From Acidobacteriota bacterium (GTDB taxonomy: Bacteria > Acidobacteriota > Blastocatellia > Pyrinomonadales > Pyrinomonadaceae): DNA of 64,000 bases. How positions within the stretch are numbered: the first letter of the stretch is position 1; each line of letters starts with the position of its first letter. The notes under the pieces are model-generated. The model was not told where the DNA came from. It searched no databases and was given only the letters and a program-made list of their open reading frames with translations. Both the position numbers and the translations under genes were made by a program. Positions 45,247 to 54,541 of the stretch are shown here, in pieces. The stretch lies in contig JAHBSI010000001.1 of NCBI GenBank assembly GCA_019639195.1, forward strand, positions 248,001 to 312,000, in the 5' to 3' direction.

Positions 45247-45361
45247 GGCGTTCTAAAGACGGTCACGAAACCTGCCGCCGTCAGGTTCGCGGTTTGAGAA
45301 GTTGGAGGATTTTTCGAACAGCCGAACAAATTCGAGCCTGCGGCGGTATTAACAAGTAGTA

Positions 45362-46414
45362 ATGGAGCACGAATTCGACAAGGAAATTGATGGTTTGCTG
45401 CGAGGCCTTGGCCGAGCGAAAAGCGACCTTCCCGCGCCAAGCGGACCGCATGTTGATGCGGATCAGCTCGCCGCTTTCCTTGAAGATGCGCTTCCAAGCC
45501 AGGCCCGTGCTGCATTCGTCGCTCATACGGCAAACTGTGACCCTTGCCGCGAACTTCTTGCGGCAGGCGTAACTCTAAATGAACAACCGGCACGTGCTGC
45601 CTCGGCCGCCGCTGCCCCTGTTTTTGAACCAAAACGGCGTTGGCGTTTTCTCGGAATGCCCGCATTTGCGGCCGCACTGTCGGGCCTGCTCGTCGTTGTC
45701 TTTGCGGGATTGATCGGCGTTCGATACTTCTCAGAGCAGAGTAGTGGCGATACCGTCGCTGTAAAGACCGAGCAAAAGCAGCCAGAGCCCGCTGTTTCAC
45801 AAGGAGCGACGTCGAATAGCCCTGTTCCGGCTGACGGGATCCCGATGCCCGCAAATTCAAATGCTGCTTCGGCTGCAAATTCTGCAGTCACTGCAAAACG
45901 GGGCGAGGCTCCAGCAGAAGCGCCCGTCGTCATCCCGCAACCATTCTCCGAGGCTCCGCGTGAACGAGTTCCGTCCGATGAGCTTGCCGAAAAGGCGGAC
46001 AAAGAGGATGAATCGAAACTTTCGCGGCCGATGATGTCGTCTGCCCCACCGGTCCCGAAGAAAGTGGAACCCGAATTTCAGATCGACGGTGCTCAGGGCA
46101 ATGAAAACGTACGCGCCGACGACTCTGTCGGAATGGGCTCTGTGGCTGCCAAGGCCAAACGGGGACAAGCTGAAATAACCGCAAAGGACCGAGCCTTGGA
46201 ATCGCCGCCGCCAACTCGTTCGGTCAGCGGGAAGACGTTCACTCAACGCGACGGCATCTGGTATGACGCGGCCTACAAAGGCGGAAAAACCACCGATCGG
46301 GCAAAACGGTGCGATACGTGCGGAGTGTTGGAGCCGAGCCTTCAAAAGATCATTGACACATTGCCGGGAACGGTCGTTGTCGTTTGGAAGGGCAGTAACC
46401 TTAAGTTCTATTAA
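45362..46414 (+). CDS. Anti-sigma factor with zinc-finger-like N-terminus and TM helix
   Basis: The 350-residue protein has a zf-HC2-like segment (H30 in PHVDADQLAAFLED, then C-x2-C in CDPCRELLA) typical of ZAS anti-sigma factors. One TM helix (about 98-118) separates it from a long Ala/Pro/Glu-rich periplasmic part and a C-terminal domain ending R-C-D-T-C-G. The two C-terminal Cys could sense redox or bind metal. It lies 115 bp after the sigma gene and probably inhibits it. Confidence 0.8.
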   Translation: MEHEFDKEIDGLLRGLGRAKSDLPAPSGPHVDADQLAAFLEDALPSQARAAFVAHTANCDPCRELLAAGVTLNEQPARAASAAAAPVFEPKRRWRFLGMPAFAAALSGLLVVVFAGLIGVRYFSEQSSGDTVAVKTEQKQPEPAVSQGATSNSPVPADGIPMPANSNAASAANSAVTAKRGEAPAEAPVVIPQPFSEAPRERVPSDELAEKADKEDESKLSRPMMSSAPPVPKKVEPEFQIDGAQGNENVRADDSVGMGSVAAKAKRGQAEITAKDRALESPPPTRSVSGKTFTQRDGIWYDAAYKGGKTTDRAKRCDTCGVLEPSLQKIIDTLPGTVVVVWKGSNLKFY

Positions 46415-46453
46415 ACTCACGGGGCCGCTCAACTCTTACACTTACCGGCCGCT

Positions 46454-46482
46454 TTGTGTTACAAATCTATATTACGTAGAAT
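46454..46482 (+). promoter_or_regulatory. Candidate promoter of the secreted nuclease genes
   Basis: TTGTGT (46454-46459), a 17-bp spacer and TAGAAT (46477-46482) resemble a sigma-70 promoter 65 bp before ATG 46547. Read by eye only. Confidence 0.45.
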
Positions 46483-46546
46483 ATTTCGCCCGCAGTTTTT
46501 GCGTTCGTCGCTCTCGGGCGCTTCGGTTTTTGCTTTAAATTTTAAG

Positions 46547-48253
46547 ATGAAGAAGTTTTTTGTTTTGTTCTCGCTTGCGGCCATTTCCGCATTTGCGTTC
46601 TGGGCTCTCAGCCCGAGAGTTGAGGCCGATGTTCAGAAAGCCGTTGCTGCCTCACCGCATCTTGTCATCAGCCAATTCCAGGCCGGCGGCACGTCGAATG
46701 CGAACGACGAGTTTATCGAGATCCACAATACGAGCGCTGCGCCTGTCGATCTGAATGGCTACCGCGTCGTGTATCGTTCAGCGAATGGGTCGAATGACGT
46801 CGGCCCGATGGCCGTCTGGACGACCTCGACTATCCTGCAGCCGGGACAGTTCTATTTGATCGCGGCTACATCTTACACCGGCTCGGTTACGCCGGATATG
46901 ACGTACAACCCGAGCTCCTGCAGCTGTTCGATGTCGGCGACTGCCGGCGGACTTGCGATACGGCAAGGCGATAACAACACGGGCGCCGTGATCGATACCG
47001 TTGGCTGGGGTGGCGCAACAAACATCTTCTTTGAGGGGACGCGAACAACCGCTCCGCCAAATTCGACAAGCCAGGGACGTAAGAATTCCGGCTGCAAAGA
47101 CACGGACGATAACGCCTCGGACTTTGAGAATCTGAACCCGTCTGCACCGCGTTCAACGGGCACGACGTCCTCTTGCGGAACAAGCGGCACTGAGCTCTTT
47201 GCGACCATCAACGCGAATCCGACCACGGTCGCACCCGGCGGCAATACGCTCATCTACGTGACGACGGTTCCCGCGACCACGCCGCCAAGTACCAGCATCA
47301 CGGTCGTCGCGAATCTTGCGCAGATTAACGGCTCGGGAACGCAAACGCTTTTTGACGACGGTACAAATGGTGATGTCACGGCCGGGGATAACGTATTTTC
47401 GTACAATGCCGCGATACCGCCGGAGGTCACAGGCGGCTCAAAACTGATCCCCGCCGTCGCGGCAGACGCTCAAGGCCGTCTCGTCAACATGCAGTTGACG
47501 CTGACGGTCAATGCCCCGAACCCGAACGAAGATCCGCTGCTTTTCGGCAATCCATCGGGTGCAACGGCGGATATTCAGAACGAGAACAACTATCTGATGT
47601 CGAAGCCTCAATACACGCTCTCGTATAACCGTTCGAAGGCGACGCCGAATTGGGTCGCGTGGCGGCTCGACAGCTCGTGGCTCGGTTCAACACCGCGGCA
47701 GGACGACTATCGGCCCGATCCTGCGCTCCCGGCAGCGTGGTATCACGTTCAGGACAACGATTATTCGGGCTCCGGTTATGACCGAGGTCACATGTGCCCC
47801 TCGGGCGATCGGACGAATTCTGTCGCGAACAATTCGGCGACGTTTCTAATGACGAATTTCGTCCCGCAGCTTGGTGCAAACAATCAGGGCCCTTGGAACG
47901 ATTTTGAGAACTATTGCCGCTCGCTTGCCAACCAGGGCAATGAGATCTACATCATCACCGGCCCGGTCGGAAATATCGGTACCATCGCGGGCGGACGCAT
48001 CGTCGTGCCGCAATACACTTGGAAGGTGGTGCTGATCCTGCCTAACGGTTCGAATGACCTGCAGCGTGTTACTCGATCGACAAGGGCGTTCGGGATCGTC
48101 GTTCCGAACTTCCCGCCGCTCAACTCAAATACGCCTTGGCGGCAATTCCGTGTATCGGTCGATGCCGTCGAGAATATTACGGGATACAACTTTTTCTCGG
48201 CCATACCCATCAACACTCAGGCGATCATCGAGCGTCGGCACGATGTTCAATAG
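46547..48253 (+). CDS. Secreted lamin-tail plus DNA/RNA non-specific endonuclease
   Basis: ATG 46547 gives MKKFFVLFSLA and a signal peptide; earlier starts would hide it. Residues about 37-165 form a lamin-tail-like domain (LVISQFQAGG, NDEFIEIHNTS, DLNGYRVVYRS). A spacer with a CalX/Big-like strand pattern follows. Residues about 340-560 carry the NUC endonuclease with active-site GYDRGHM near 417 and the TNFVPQ segment. NUC enzymes cut DNA and RNA using Mg2+. It is secreted and probably degrades extracellular nucleic acid. The next gene is 6 bp away. Confidence 0.9.
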   Translation: MKKFFVLFSLAAISAFAFWALSPRVEADVQKAVAASPHLVISQFQAGGTSNANDEFIEIHNTSAAPVDLNGYRVVYRSANGSNDVGPMAVWTTSTILQPGQFYLIAATSYTGSVTPDMTYNPSSCSCSMSATAGGLAIRQGDNNTGAVIDTVGWGGATNIFFEGTRTTAPPNSTSQGRKNSGCKDTDDNASDFENLNPSAPRSTGTTSSCGTSGTELFATINANPTTVAPGGNTLIYVTTVPATTPPSTSITVVANLAQINGSGTQTLFDDGTNGDVTAGDNVFSYNAAIPPEVTGGSKLIPAVAADAQGRLVNMQLTLTVNAPNPNEDPLLFGNPSGATADIQNENNYLMSKPQYTLSYNRSKATPNWVAWRLDSSWLGSTPRQDDYRPDPALPAAWYHVQDNDYSGSGYDRGHMCPSGDRTNSVANNSATFLMTNFVPQLGANNQGPWNDFENYCRSLANQGNEIYIITGPVGNIGTIAGGRIVVPQYTWKVVLILPNGSNDLQRVTRSTRAFGIVVPNFPPLNSNTPWRQFRVSVDAVENITGYNFFSAIPINTQAIIERRHDVQ

Positions 48254-48259
48254 TTCTTT

Positions 48260-50176
48260 ATGAAAAAGTTCTTCGTTCTGGCGGCTCTTGCGGCCGCCTT
48301 CTTTTCATTCGGTCAGGCGAGCGTCTTTGCTCAGAAAGAGCTTGCGATCTCAGCGATACAGGGCGACGGCATCGTGTCGCCTTATGAACGCGAACAAGTA
48401 AAAACATCCGGTGTTGTGACCGCACGGCGCCGAGACGGCTTTTTCCTGCAGACGCCGGATGACAAAGTCGACAAGGACCCAAAGACGTCCGAGGGAATTT
48501 ACGTTTTCACAAAGAACGCTCCTTCCGAAGATGCCGCGATCGGCAGTCTCATCTCGATAACGGGACAAGTGCAGGAGTTCCGACCGCGAGCAGCAAACGG
48601 CGCGACACTGCCGCTTACCGAGATCTCAATGTTCGCCGACCGCGATCGGATTCAGGTGCTCGAAAAGAGTGTGCCGCTGCCAAAGCCTGTCGAGATCACC
48701 GAAGCTGATCTCAAGGAGAATTCGATCACCGAACTTGAAAAATACGAGGGAATGCGTGTCGTTGTCCGCGAGCTTTTTGTAACGGCACCGACCGGCGGCC
48801 GCGTGAACAACATCGAGAATACGACCGAATCGAACGGGACTTTCTTTGGTGTTGTTAAAGGCGTCCAGAAACCGTTCCGCGGTGCGGGCTACGATATTTT
48901 TGAGTACGTCTTCCTGAGCAAGAGCGAAAAGGAGAAGTTTCAGAAGGAATATCCGGAAGTAAAGCTTTTTGACGGCAATCCCGAACGCCTTCGCATCGAA
49001 AGCCTCGGGCTCGACGGCGGAACGCCGCTGGATGTCGCGGCCGGCACGACGCTAAAAGACGTTACCGGCGTGATGCACTACTCGTACAACACCTATACGA
49101 TCCTCGCCGACCCGACCGCGCGGCCGTCGGTTGCTGGATATGAATCGACCGTTGTGCACCTTCCCGCGGCGACTGAGCGGCAGTTCAGCGTGGCCGGAAT
49201 GAACCTCGAAAACTTCTTTGATGATGTTGATGATCCCGGGATCAAGGAGGACATCGTAAAAACGGACGCCTTGAACGCGAGAATGAACAAGATCTCGCTC
49301 ACGATCCGCGACCGCATGCAGATGCCGGACGTGATCGGAGTTGTCGAAGCGGAGAATCTTGCCGTACTAAAACGGCTTGCCGAAAAGGTAAATCGTGATG
49401 CAGTCGCCGCAGGCAAACCCAACCCGCAATACACCGCGTATCTGGACGAAGGAAATGACGGCCGCGGCATAGATTCCGGCTTTTTGGTAAAGGCCAGTCG
49501 CGTGAAGGTGGTTGAGACAAAGCAGTACGGAAAGGACGACAAATTCTCAAGCCCCGGTTCGCCCGAACCGATCTATCTGAACGACCGCCCGCCGCTGATG
49601 CTTCGTGCATCGATCGCAGACCCAAAAAGCGGCGAACCGTTCGCATTTACTGTCATCGTCAATCATCTGAAATCCTTCCTGGGCTACAACGACCCGAAGC
49701 GGCAGGATGCCGTTCGCCTCAAGAAACGACTTCAGGCGGAGTTTCTTGCAAAGCTCGTCGAGACACGGCAAAAGGCTGATCCGAATGAGAGAATGATCCT
49801 GCTCGGCGATTTCAACGCTTATCAATTCAGCGATGGCATTGTCGATGTCATCGGAACGATCAAAGGAACGCCGGCGGCAAAAGGTGCCGTTCTGAACCCG
49901 TCAGAAGATCTCGTGAATCCCGATCTTGTGAACCTTGTCGATCTGATCACGGAAAAACAGCGATATTCCTACAACTACGACGGCAATGGCCAGGTGCTCG
50001 ATCACATGATCGTCACGGCAAACCTCGTCCCGTACGTCAGCGGTTTTGGCTACGCTCGCGTAAATGCTGATTTTCCGGAGAGTTATCGTTCTGACGCCGC
50101 AAGGCCTGAACGGTATTCGGATCATGACGCGGCAATCGGATATTTTTCGTTTGATGCTGTCAAGAAACCGAAATAG
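48260..50176 (+). CDS. Secreted ExeM/XNPEP-like endonuclease/exonuclease/phosphatase
   Basis: The 638-residue protein has a signal peptide (ends SVFAQ). An OB-like part (about 25-130, VKTSGVVTARRRDGFFLQTP) precedes an EEP domain (about 305-625): FSVAGMNLENFF, IGVVEAENLAVL, VNHLKSF, LLGDFNAY and RYSDHDAAIGYF. These carry the catalytic Glu, His and Asp residues of the DNase I/exonuclease III family. It resembles secreted ExeM-type nucleases. Together with the NUC gene it makes a two-nuclease operon. Confidence 0.9.
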   Translation: MKKFFVLAALAAAFFSFGQASVFAQKELAISAIQGDGIVSPYEREQVKTSGVVTARRRDGFFLQTPDDKVDKDPKTSEGIYVFTKNAPSEDAAIGSLISITGQVQEFRPRAANGATLPLTEISMFADRDRIQVLEKSVPLPKPVEITEADLKENSITELEKYEGMRVVVRELFVTAPTGGRVNNIENTTESNGTFFGVVKGVQKPFRGAGYDIFEYVFLSKSEKEKFQKEYPEVKLFDGNPERLRIESLGLDGGTPLDVAAGTTLKDVTGVMHYSYNTYTILADPTARPSVAGYESTVVHLPAATERQFSVAGMNLENFFDDVDDPGIKEDIVKTDALNARMNKISLTIRDRMQMPDVIGVVEAENLAVLKRLAEKVNRDAVAAGKPNPQYTAYLDEGNDGRGIDSGFLVKASRVKVVETKQYGKDDKFSSPGSPEPIYLNDRPPLMLRASIADPKSGEPFAFTVIVNHLKSFLGYNDPKRQDAVRLKKRLQAEFLAKLVETRQKADPNERMILLGDFNAYQFSDGIVDVIGTIKGTPAAKGAVLNPSEDLVNPDLVNLVDLITEKQRYSYNYDGNGQVLDHMIVTANLVPYVSGFGYARVNADFPESYRSDAARPERYSDHDAAIGYFSFDAVKKPK

Positions 50177-50557
50177 CTAGACGCATTCGAGAATGACCTG
50201 TGCGATCGCGTGTTCGCTTGTGTGCGACAGCGAGATGTGGATGCGGTTCGCACCGCTTGCAGCAAAAAGCTCGGCGGCCCTTCCCCTGAGCAAGATCTCA
50301 GGTGCGCCGAGTTCCGTTACGGCAATCTCTACGTCCTGCCACGATAGTTCGCCTCGCCAACCGGTCTTAAGAGACTTAAAGACAGCTTCTTTAGCCGCAA
50401 AACGTGCCGCAAAGCTCTCCCCGGCCGCTGCACCTTTTGCGTCGCAATAGGCACGCTCATCCTCGGTAAATACGCGTTCACGAAAACGTGGGGTTCTCGT
50501 CATCGTTTCGCGGATGCGATAAACTTCCACAATGTCGATGCCTGTTGAAACGATCAT
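50177..50557 (-). CDS. acpS: Holo-[acyl-carrier-protein] synthase
   Basis: Start ATG 50557 gives MIVSTGIDIVEVYRI, the family N-terminus; a longer frame to 50659 is unlikely. The 126-residue protein has the Mg-binding GIDIVEV and FAARFAAKEAVFKSL motifs and ends ISLSHTSEHAIAQVIL. AcpS attaches 4'-phosphopantetheine to ACP. It is head-to-head with pgeF, and their first codons overlap by 26 bp. Confidence 0.92.
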   Translation of the reverse strand: MIVSTGIDIVEVYRIRETMTRTPRFRERVFTEDERAYCDAKGAAAGESFAARFAAKEAVFKSLKTGWRGELSWQDVEIAVTELGAPEILLRGRAAELFAASGANRIHISLSHTSEHAIAQVILECV

Positions 50558-51383
50558 AGACGAAGACGAAATTCTAGCCGATTCCGGGTTCTTTTGGCGA
50601 GAGGCGGATGGTGTAAAGGCGCTCATCTCGCGGCAGCTCGAGGATGCCGGCTTCCTCAACGCGTTCTCAACACGGCTGGGCGGAGTCTCGGATTTTCAGA
50701 AAGACAGCCTTAATCTTGCAGGTTTCAGCGAAGACAGCCGCGAGAATATCTACGAGAATCGGCGGCGTTTTCTGCAGCTTTTCCCCAAGGAAATGCGTCT
50801 TGCTGCTGTCTTTCAATGTCACGGTTCGGCCGTCAAGGCGATCAGGGCCGAAGCTGACATTACGGATTCCGATGACCGTGCGGATGCGATGGCGTCAAAC
50901 CTCGAAGGTGTTCTGCTCGGCGTCAAGACGGCCGACTGCGTGCCCGTTCTGATAGCGGACGCAAAGACCGGTGCGTTTGCCGCGGCACACGCGGGCTGGC
51001 GAGGAACGGTCGCATCGATCGTCGTCAAAACGGTCGAAATGCTGAAGGCGAATTTTGGTGCAGATCCTTCGCGGATGCTCGCGGCTATCGGGCCTGCGGC
51101 GACGGTTCGTCAATACGAGATCGGCGAAGACGTATTAAAAGCCTTTGCAGAGAATTTTCAAGATCCGGAACGATACTTTGTCCCGACAAGACCGGGGCAC
51201 GCACGTGTTGACCTTCACGCAGCAAATCGAGACCAGCTTCTTTCCTGCGGCCTCTACCCGGCAAATATCTCGATCGCCCCTTTCTGTACGATGGAGCGAA
51301 CCGACCTCTTCTTTTCGTATCGCCGCGAGAAAAAGCAATTTGGAAAGACCGGAAGGCTGCTTTCCGTCATCGGGAAAGCCTAG
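50532..51383 (+). CDS. pgeF: PgeF-like (YfiH) laccase-domain enzyme
   Basis: The 283-residue protein shows the laccase-domain fold: FSTRLGGVSDF, CHGSAVKAI, ADAMASNLEGVLLGVKTADCVPVLIAD, AHAGWRGTVASIV and IGPAA. The H-C-H metal ligands are in CHGS, TADCVPV and HAGWRG. In E. coli YfiH/PgeF removes misincorporated serine from a peptidoglycan precursor. ATG 50532 overlaps the start of acpS on the other strand. A later start at 50538 is possible. Confidence 0.9.
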   Translation: MSMPVETIIDEDEILADSGFFWREADGVKALISRQLEDAGFLNAFSTRLGGVSDFQKDSLNLAGFSEDSRENIYENRRRFLQLFPKEMRLAAVFQCHGSAVKAIRAEADITDSDDRADAMASNLEGVLLGVKTADCVPVLIADAKTGAFAAAHAGWRGTVASIVVKTVEMLKANFGADPSRMLAAIGPAATVRQYEIGEDVLKAFAENFQDPERYFVPTRPGHARVDLHAANRDQLLSCGLYPANISIAPFCTMERTDLFFSYRREKKQFGKTGRLLSVIGKA

Positions 51384-51844
51384 CGAACCCTGGCCGAAAG
51401 ATTGATCCGCTTTGTCTTCGGCGGATAACAAACTTCGTCCGTGCAAGCCTGATATCGCACAGCAACGCGAAAATCCGCAGAATTACCCTTAAATCCCGAG
51501 GGAACAGTGACGAGGAACGAAAATGTGACGCGGCCTTCGTAAACATTCAACGCATTCCGCGAGAAGCCAAACGTCTTGTCGTGCCCTGCAGGATAGCGCA
51601 CCGCACCAAATCGCAGACCGCCGCCTGTTGGGGTAACGACGGTCGCGATAAGGTTCTCACCTTTTGGCCGATTTGAATTCACGTGCAGGCCGTCGGGAAT
51701 ATCCAGCGTGACGGTAACGCGCACGCTTTTTCCGCGTGTTAGCGAGCCATTCGGCACCGAGCCGGAAACCTCCTGGGCGTTGGCTGCGGACCCAAACATC
51801 ATAATCGCGAGGAGCAATGCCCCAAAGAAAAGACTTCGTTTCAT
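51380..51844 (-). CDS. DsbD-alpha-like secreted domain
   Basis: The 154-residue protein has a signal peptide (ends AANAQ) and a beta-rich body with C-x4-C in ACTDEVCYPP near residue 137, the characteristic pair of the DsbD N-terminal (PF11412-type) domain. It lacks the DsbD transmembrane and thioredoxin domains, so it is a stand-alone module or helper in periplasmic thiol exchange. Its stop overlaps the pgeF stop by 4 bp (convergent). Confidence 0.8.
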   Translation of the reverse strand: MKRSLFFGALLLAIMMFGSAANAQEVSGSVPNGSLTRGKSVRVTVTLDIPDGLHVNSNRPKGENLIATVVTPTGGGLRFGAVRYPAGHDKTFGFSRNALNVYEGRVTFSFLVTVPSGFKGNSADFRVAVRYQACTDEVCYPPKTKRINLSARVR

Positions 51845-51848
51845 AAAT

Positions 51849-52382
51849 TCAAGCTGCAGCCTCGGCGTTCCTTACAACAAAGCTTTCGAGCATCACGTCG
51901 AGCTTTTCAAATACAGTTTCTCCGACCTCTTCTAGGGCCTTGATCTTGAGCACATATACGCCGTCATCCGCCTCGCCGATCTTATATTTGATGCGGCTCG
52001 GCACCTTCGTGCCGCCCTCTTCGATCTCAATAACGTGATAAGTTCGCCCGTCGATCACCTCTTTTCGGTCGTCCGCAACGCGTCCGCTTTTCTTGATCTC
52101 GGCTAGCTTGGCCGCAAGGCCGGTCGGATGGAGTTTCTTGATCTCAGCCCGAAAAAGCCTCATTTTCGACATCACGCCGGTTCCGAACTCTTTAGAGTAG
52201 GCCTCAAATTCGAGTTCCGGATTCCCGTTCAGAACGTGAAGCATCCCTTCGGGCTTATCGATCGTGAACGCTGGTGTCGTGACCGTCTCACGGTCAAAAG
52301 CCGCCGCAGCATTCTTCTTGATGCGCGTCGATGCCCACGCCATTAGAGCTACGAGTATGATGCCAAGGATAAGTATTTCCAT
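51849..52382 (-). CDS. Membrane-anchored protein of unknown function
   Basis: The 177-residue protein has one N-terminal TM helix (about 3-18, ILILGIILVALMAWAST) and a soluble alpha/beta part with N-P-E-L-E-F-E-A-Y-S-K-E, a G-R-T-Y-H-V-I-E-I-E-E-G-G strand and D-G-V-Y-V-L-K-I-K. No family was recognised. It lies between the DsbD-alpha gene and rlmN, 4 and 10 bp apart, suggesting a shared transcript. Confidence 0.65.
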   Translation of the reverse strand: MEILILGIILVALMAWASTRIKKNAAAAFDRETVTTPAFTIDKPEGMLHVLNGNPELEFEAYSKEFGTGVMSKMRLFRAEIKKLHPTGLAAKLAEIKKSGRVADDRKEVIDGRTYHVIEIEEGGTKVPSRIKYKIGEADDGVYVLKIKALEEVGETVFEKLDVMLESFVVRNAEAAA

Positions 52383-52392
52383 CTAGAAGATC

Positions 52393-53454
52393 TTAGGCCG
52401 CCTTTGCCGCCAACTGCCCGCAGGCCGCGTAAATGTCCCGTCCTCTCGGCGTACGGACATACGCATCAACGCCAAGCGATTCGAGCGTGTCCTTGAATGC
52501 CGCGACGGCCTCGGGTGACGACGAGCTGTAATCGAGCTGTTCGGCTCCGTTGTGCGGGATCAGGTTGATCTTGCACCGGCGAAGTTTATATCGCTTTAGA
52601 AGTTCTGCAAGGGTTCGGGCGTCTTCCGTCGAATCATTAACGCCGCCGAGCATCACATACTCGAAAGTGAACCGCTCGCCGCGTTTCAGGCTCCGTTCAA
52701 AATTCCTTGCCGCCTTCATCAAGGCGTCGAGATCCCATTTGCGATTGATCGGCATCAGGCGGTCGCGAAGTTCGTCCGTAGCGGCAGACAAAGAGATCGC
52801 AAGATGCGGCCGATCTTCCAACTGAGCAAGGTCGTCGATACGCGGAACGATGCCGGCGGTCGAGACGGTTACGCGGTTCGGGACAATGAACAAGCCTTTT
52901 TCGTCCGCCATCAGGCGAAGAGCAGCGATCAAATTCTCAAAATTCAGGAACGGTTCGCCTGCACCCATCCCGACAAGGTTCGTACCGTGCGGCGTTTCGG
53001 CCCCGACACCGTAAACATCGTTGAGTACTATCACGATCTGCTCGACGATCTCGCCCGCAGTAAGATTCCCGAGCAGGCCGAGCTTTGCGGTAAGGCAAAA
53101 ATCGCATTTGAGCGGACAACCGCTCTGGGATGAGAAACAGATCGTGTCTCGATTCTCCGTCGGCAGATAGACCGTCTCGACCGGCTTGCCCGCACCCGTT
53201 TTCATCAAATAACGACGCGTCCCATCGGTCGAGAGGAACCGCGATTCGACCGACATTTGCGAAATATCGGCGACCTCAGCAAGCTTTGCCCGAAAGGCCT
53301 TCGGGAGATTCGTGATCTCATCAAAGGAACGCAAACGCTGTTCGTGTACTGCCCTGAAAACCTGGTCGGCGCGATACTTCGGCTCACCGAGGCCTGTCAC
53401 AAGCTCGGCGAGTTCGGCGCGCGTCATCCCTAAGATATGAGCCTTCTGCGTCAC
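52393..53454 (-). CDS. rlmN: 23S rRNA (adenine-2503-C2)-methyltransferase
   Basis: It is a radical SAM enzyme that makes 2-methyladenosine in 23S rRNA and some tRNAs. The CxxxCxxC cluster motif is in SGCPLKCDFC, and GMGAGEPFLNF and SLSAATDELRDRLMPINRK also match. The C-terminal catalytic Cys lies near the end in the YAACGQL segment. GTG 53454 fits the usual N-terminus (TRAELAELV follows 9 residues later) and avoids the 34-bp overlap that an ATG at 53526 would make with the epimerase gene. Confidence 0.93.
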   Translation of the reverse strand: MTQKAHILGMTRAELAELVTGLGEPKYRADQVFRAVHEQRLRSFDEITNLPKAFRAKLAEVADISQMSVESRFLSTDGTRRYLMKTGAGKPVETVYLPTENRDTICFSSQSGCPLKCDFCLTAKLGLLGNLTAGEIVEQIVIVLNDVYGVGAETPHGTNLVGMGAGEPFLNFENLIAALRLMADEKGLFIVPNRVTVSTAGIVPRIDDLAQLEDRPHLAISLSAATDELRDRLMPINRKWDLDALMKAARNFERSLKRGERFTFEYVMLGGVNDSTEDARTLAELLKRYKLRRCKINLIPHNGAEQLDYSSSSPEAVAAFKDTLESLGVDAYVRTPRGRDIYAACGQLAAKAA

Positions 53455-53492
53455 AATGCCTATTTTAGCGTAAGCCGGCGGGTTTTGCTCTC

Positions 53493-54464
53493 TCAGGCGT
53501 TCGCGGATCGGTGGGATCGGAACCACTCAACGAATTTCGGGATGCCGTCCTCGATCTTAGTTTTCGGGTCGTAGCCAAGCATTCTGCGGGCCTTTGAAAT
53601 ATCGGCAAAGGTTATTGGAACGTCGCCCGGCTGCGATGGCTGGCGGTCAATGATCGCCTTTTTGCCCAAGCTGGATTCGAGCATCTCAATGAGGCGTGAC
53701 AATTCCGTCGTCTCCGACTCGCCGAGATTAAATACCTCGTGCATCGAGCCTTCGAACGACATCGCGGCACGGACGCCGCCGATAATATCGTCGATATACG
53801 TGTAATCCCGCCGTGTCGAGCCGTCGCCAAAAACCGGGATCGGCTTGTCGTCATCGATCAGTTTTGCAAATTTGTGAATGGCAAGATCGGGCCGCTGCCG
53901 TGCACCATAGACCGTAAAGAAACGCAGGCAGACCGTGCGGATACCAAACAAATGCGAGTATGTGTGGCAGATGAGCTCACCTGCCGCTTTTGTCGCCGCG
54001 TACGGTGAGATCGGGTTGAAGATCGGGTCGTCCTCTGCAAAGGGCACCTTCTCATTCTCGCCGTAAACCGAACTTGATGAGCCGAATACGAACTGCTTCA
54101 CATCATACTTGCGAGCAAGTTCGAGCAGGTTCGTCGTCCCGTTGATGTTCGTCTCGATATAGAGCTGCGGCTCAAGCAGCGACGGCCGAACGCCGGCACG
54201 TGCGGCGAGGTGAACGATCGTGTCAAACCGCCGCCCTTCAAAGACTGCCTCCAGGGCCGCCAAATTGCGAATATCGGCCTCGACAAACTCTACATCCGGC
54301 GAGTCTTGAAAGAGTGCGAGATTCGCATGCTTAATAGCCGGCGAGTAAAAGTCGTTGAGGTCGTCAACGATCGTTATATGCCAGGCACCTTCGGCGAGAA
54401 GCTTCCCGACGAGATGCGAACCGATAAATCCGGCCCCGCCGGTAACCAATACGTTTTTCTTCAC
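53493..54464 (-). CDS. NAD-dependent nucleotide-sugar epimerase
   Basis: The 323-residue SDR protein has the NAD motif VTGGAGFIGSHLV, the DDLNDFY turn, the VHLAARAGVRPS segment, the catalytic Y-x3-K in YAATKAAGE with S-S-S-V-Y-G before it and LRFFTVYGARQRPDLAIHKF. These features fit UDP-glucuronate or UDP-glucose 4-epimerase-like enzymes (UDP-GlcA 4-epimerase most likely from the RPD segment). It may feed LPS or exopolysaccharide. Substrate unproved. Confidence 0.85.
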   Translation of the reverse strand: MKKNVLVTGGAGFIGSHLVGKLLAEGAWHITIVDDLNDFYSPAIKHANLALFQDSPDVEFVEADIRNLAALEAVFEGRRFDTIVHLAARAGVRPSLLEPQLYIETNINGTTNLLELARKYDVKQFVFGSSSSVYGENEKVPFAEDDPIFNPISPYAATKAAGELICHTYSHLFGIRTVCLRFFTVYGARQRPDLAIHKFAKLIDDDKPIPVFGDGSTRRDYTYIDDIIGGVRAAMSFEGSMHEVFNLGESETTELSRLIEMLESSLGKKAIIDRQPSQPGDVPITFADISKARRMLGYDPKTKIEDGIPKFVEWFRSHRSANA

Positions 54465-54541
54465 AGAGCATTAAAAAAGGGAGATAGGGTCGCGTAAACA
54501 TAGCATCGCAAGGCTCGCATCGGCAAGCCTCCGCTTCACAT

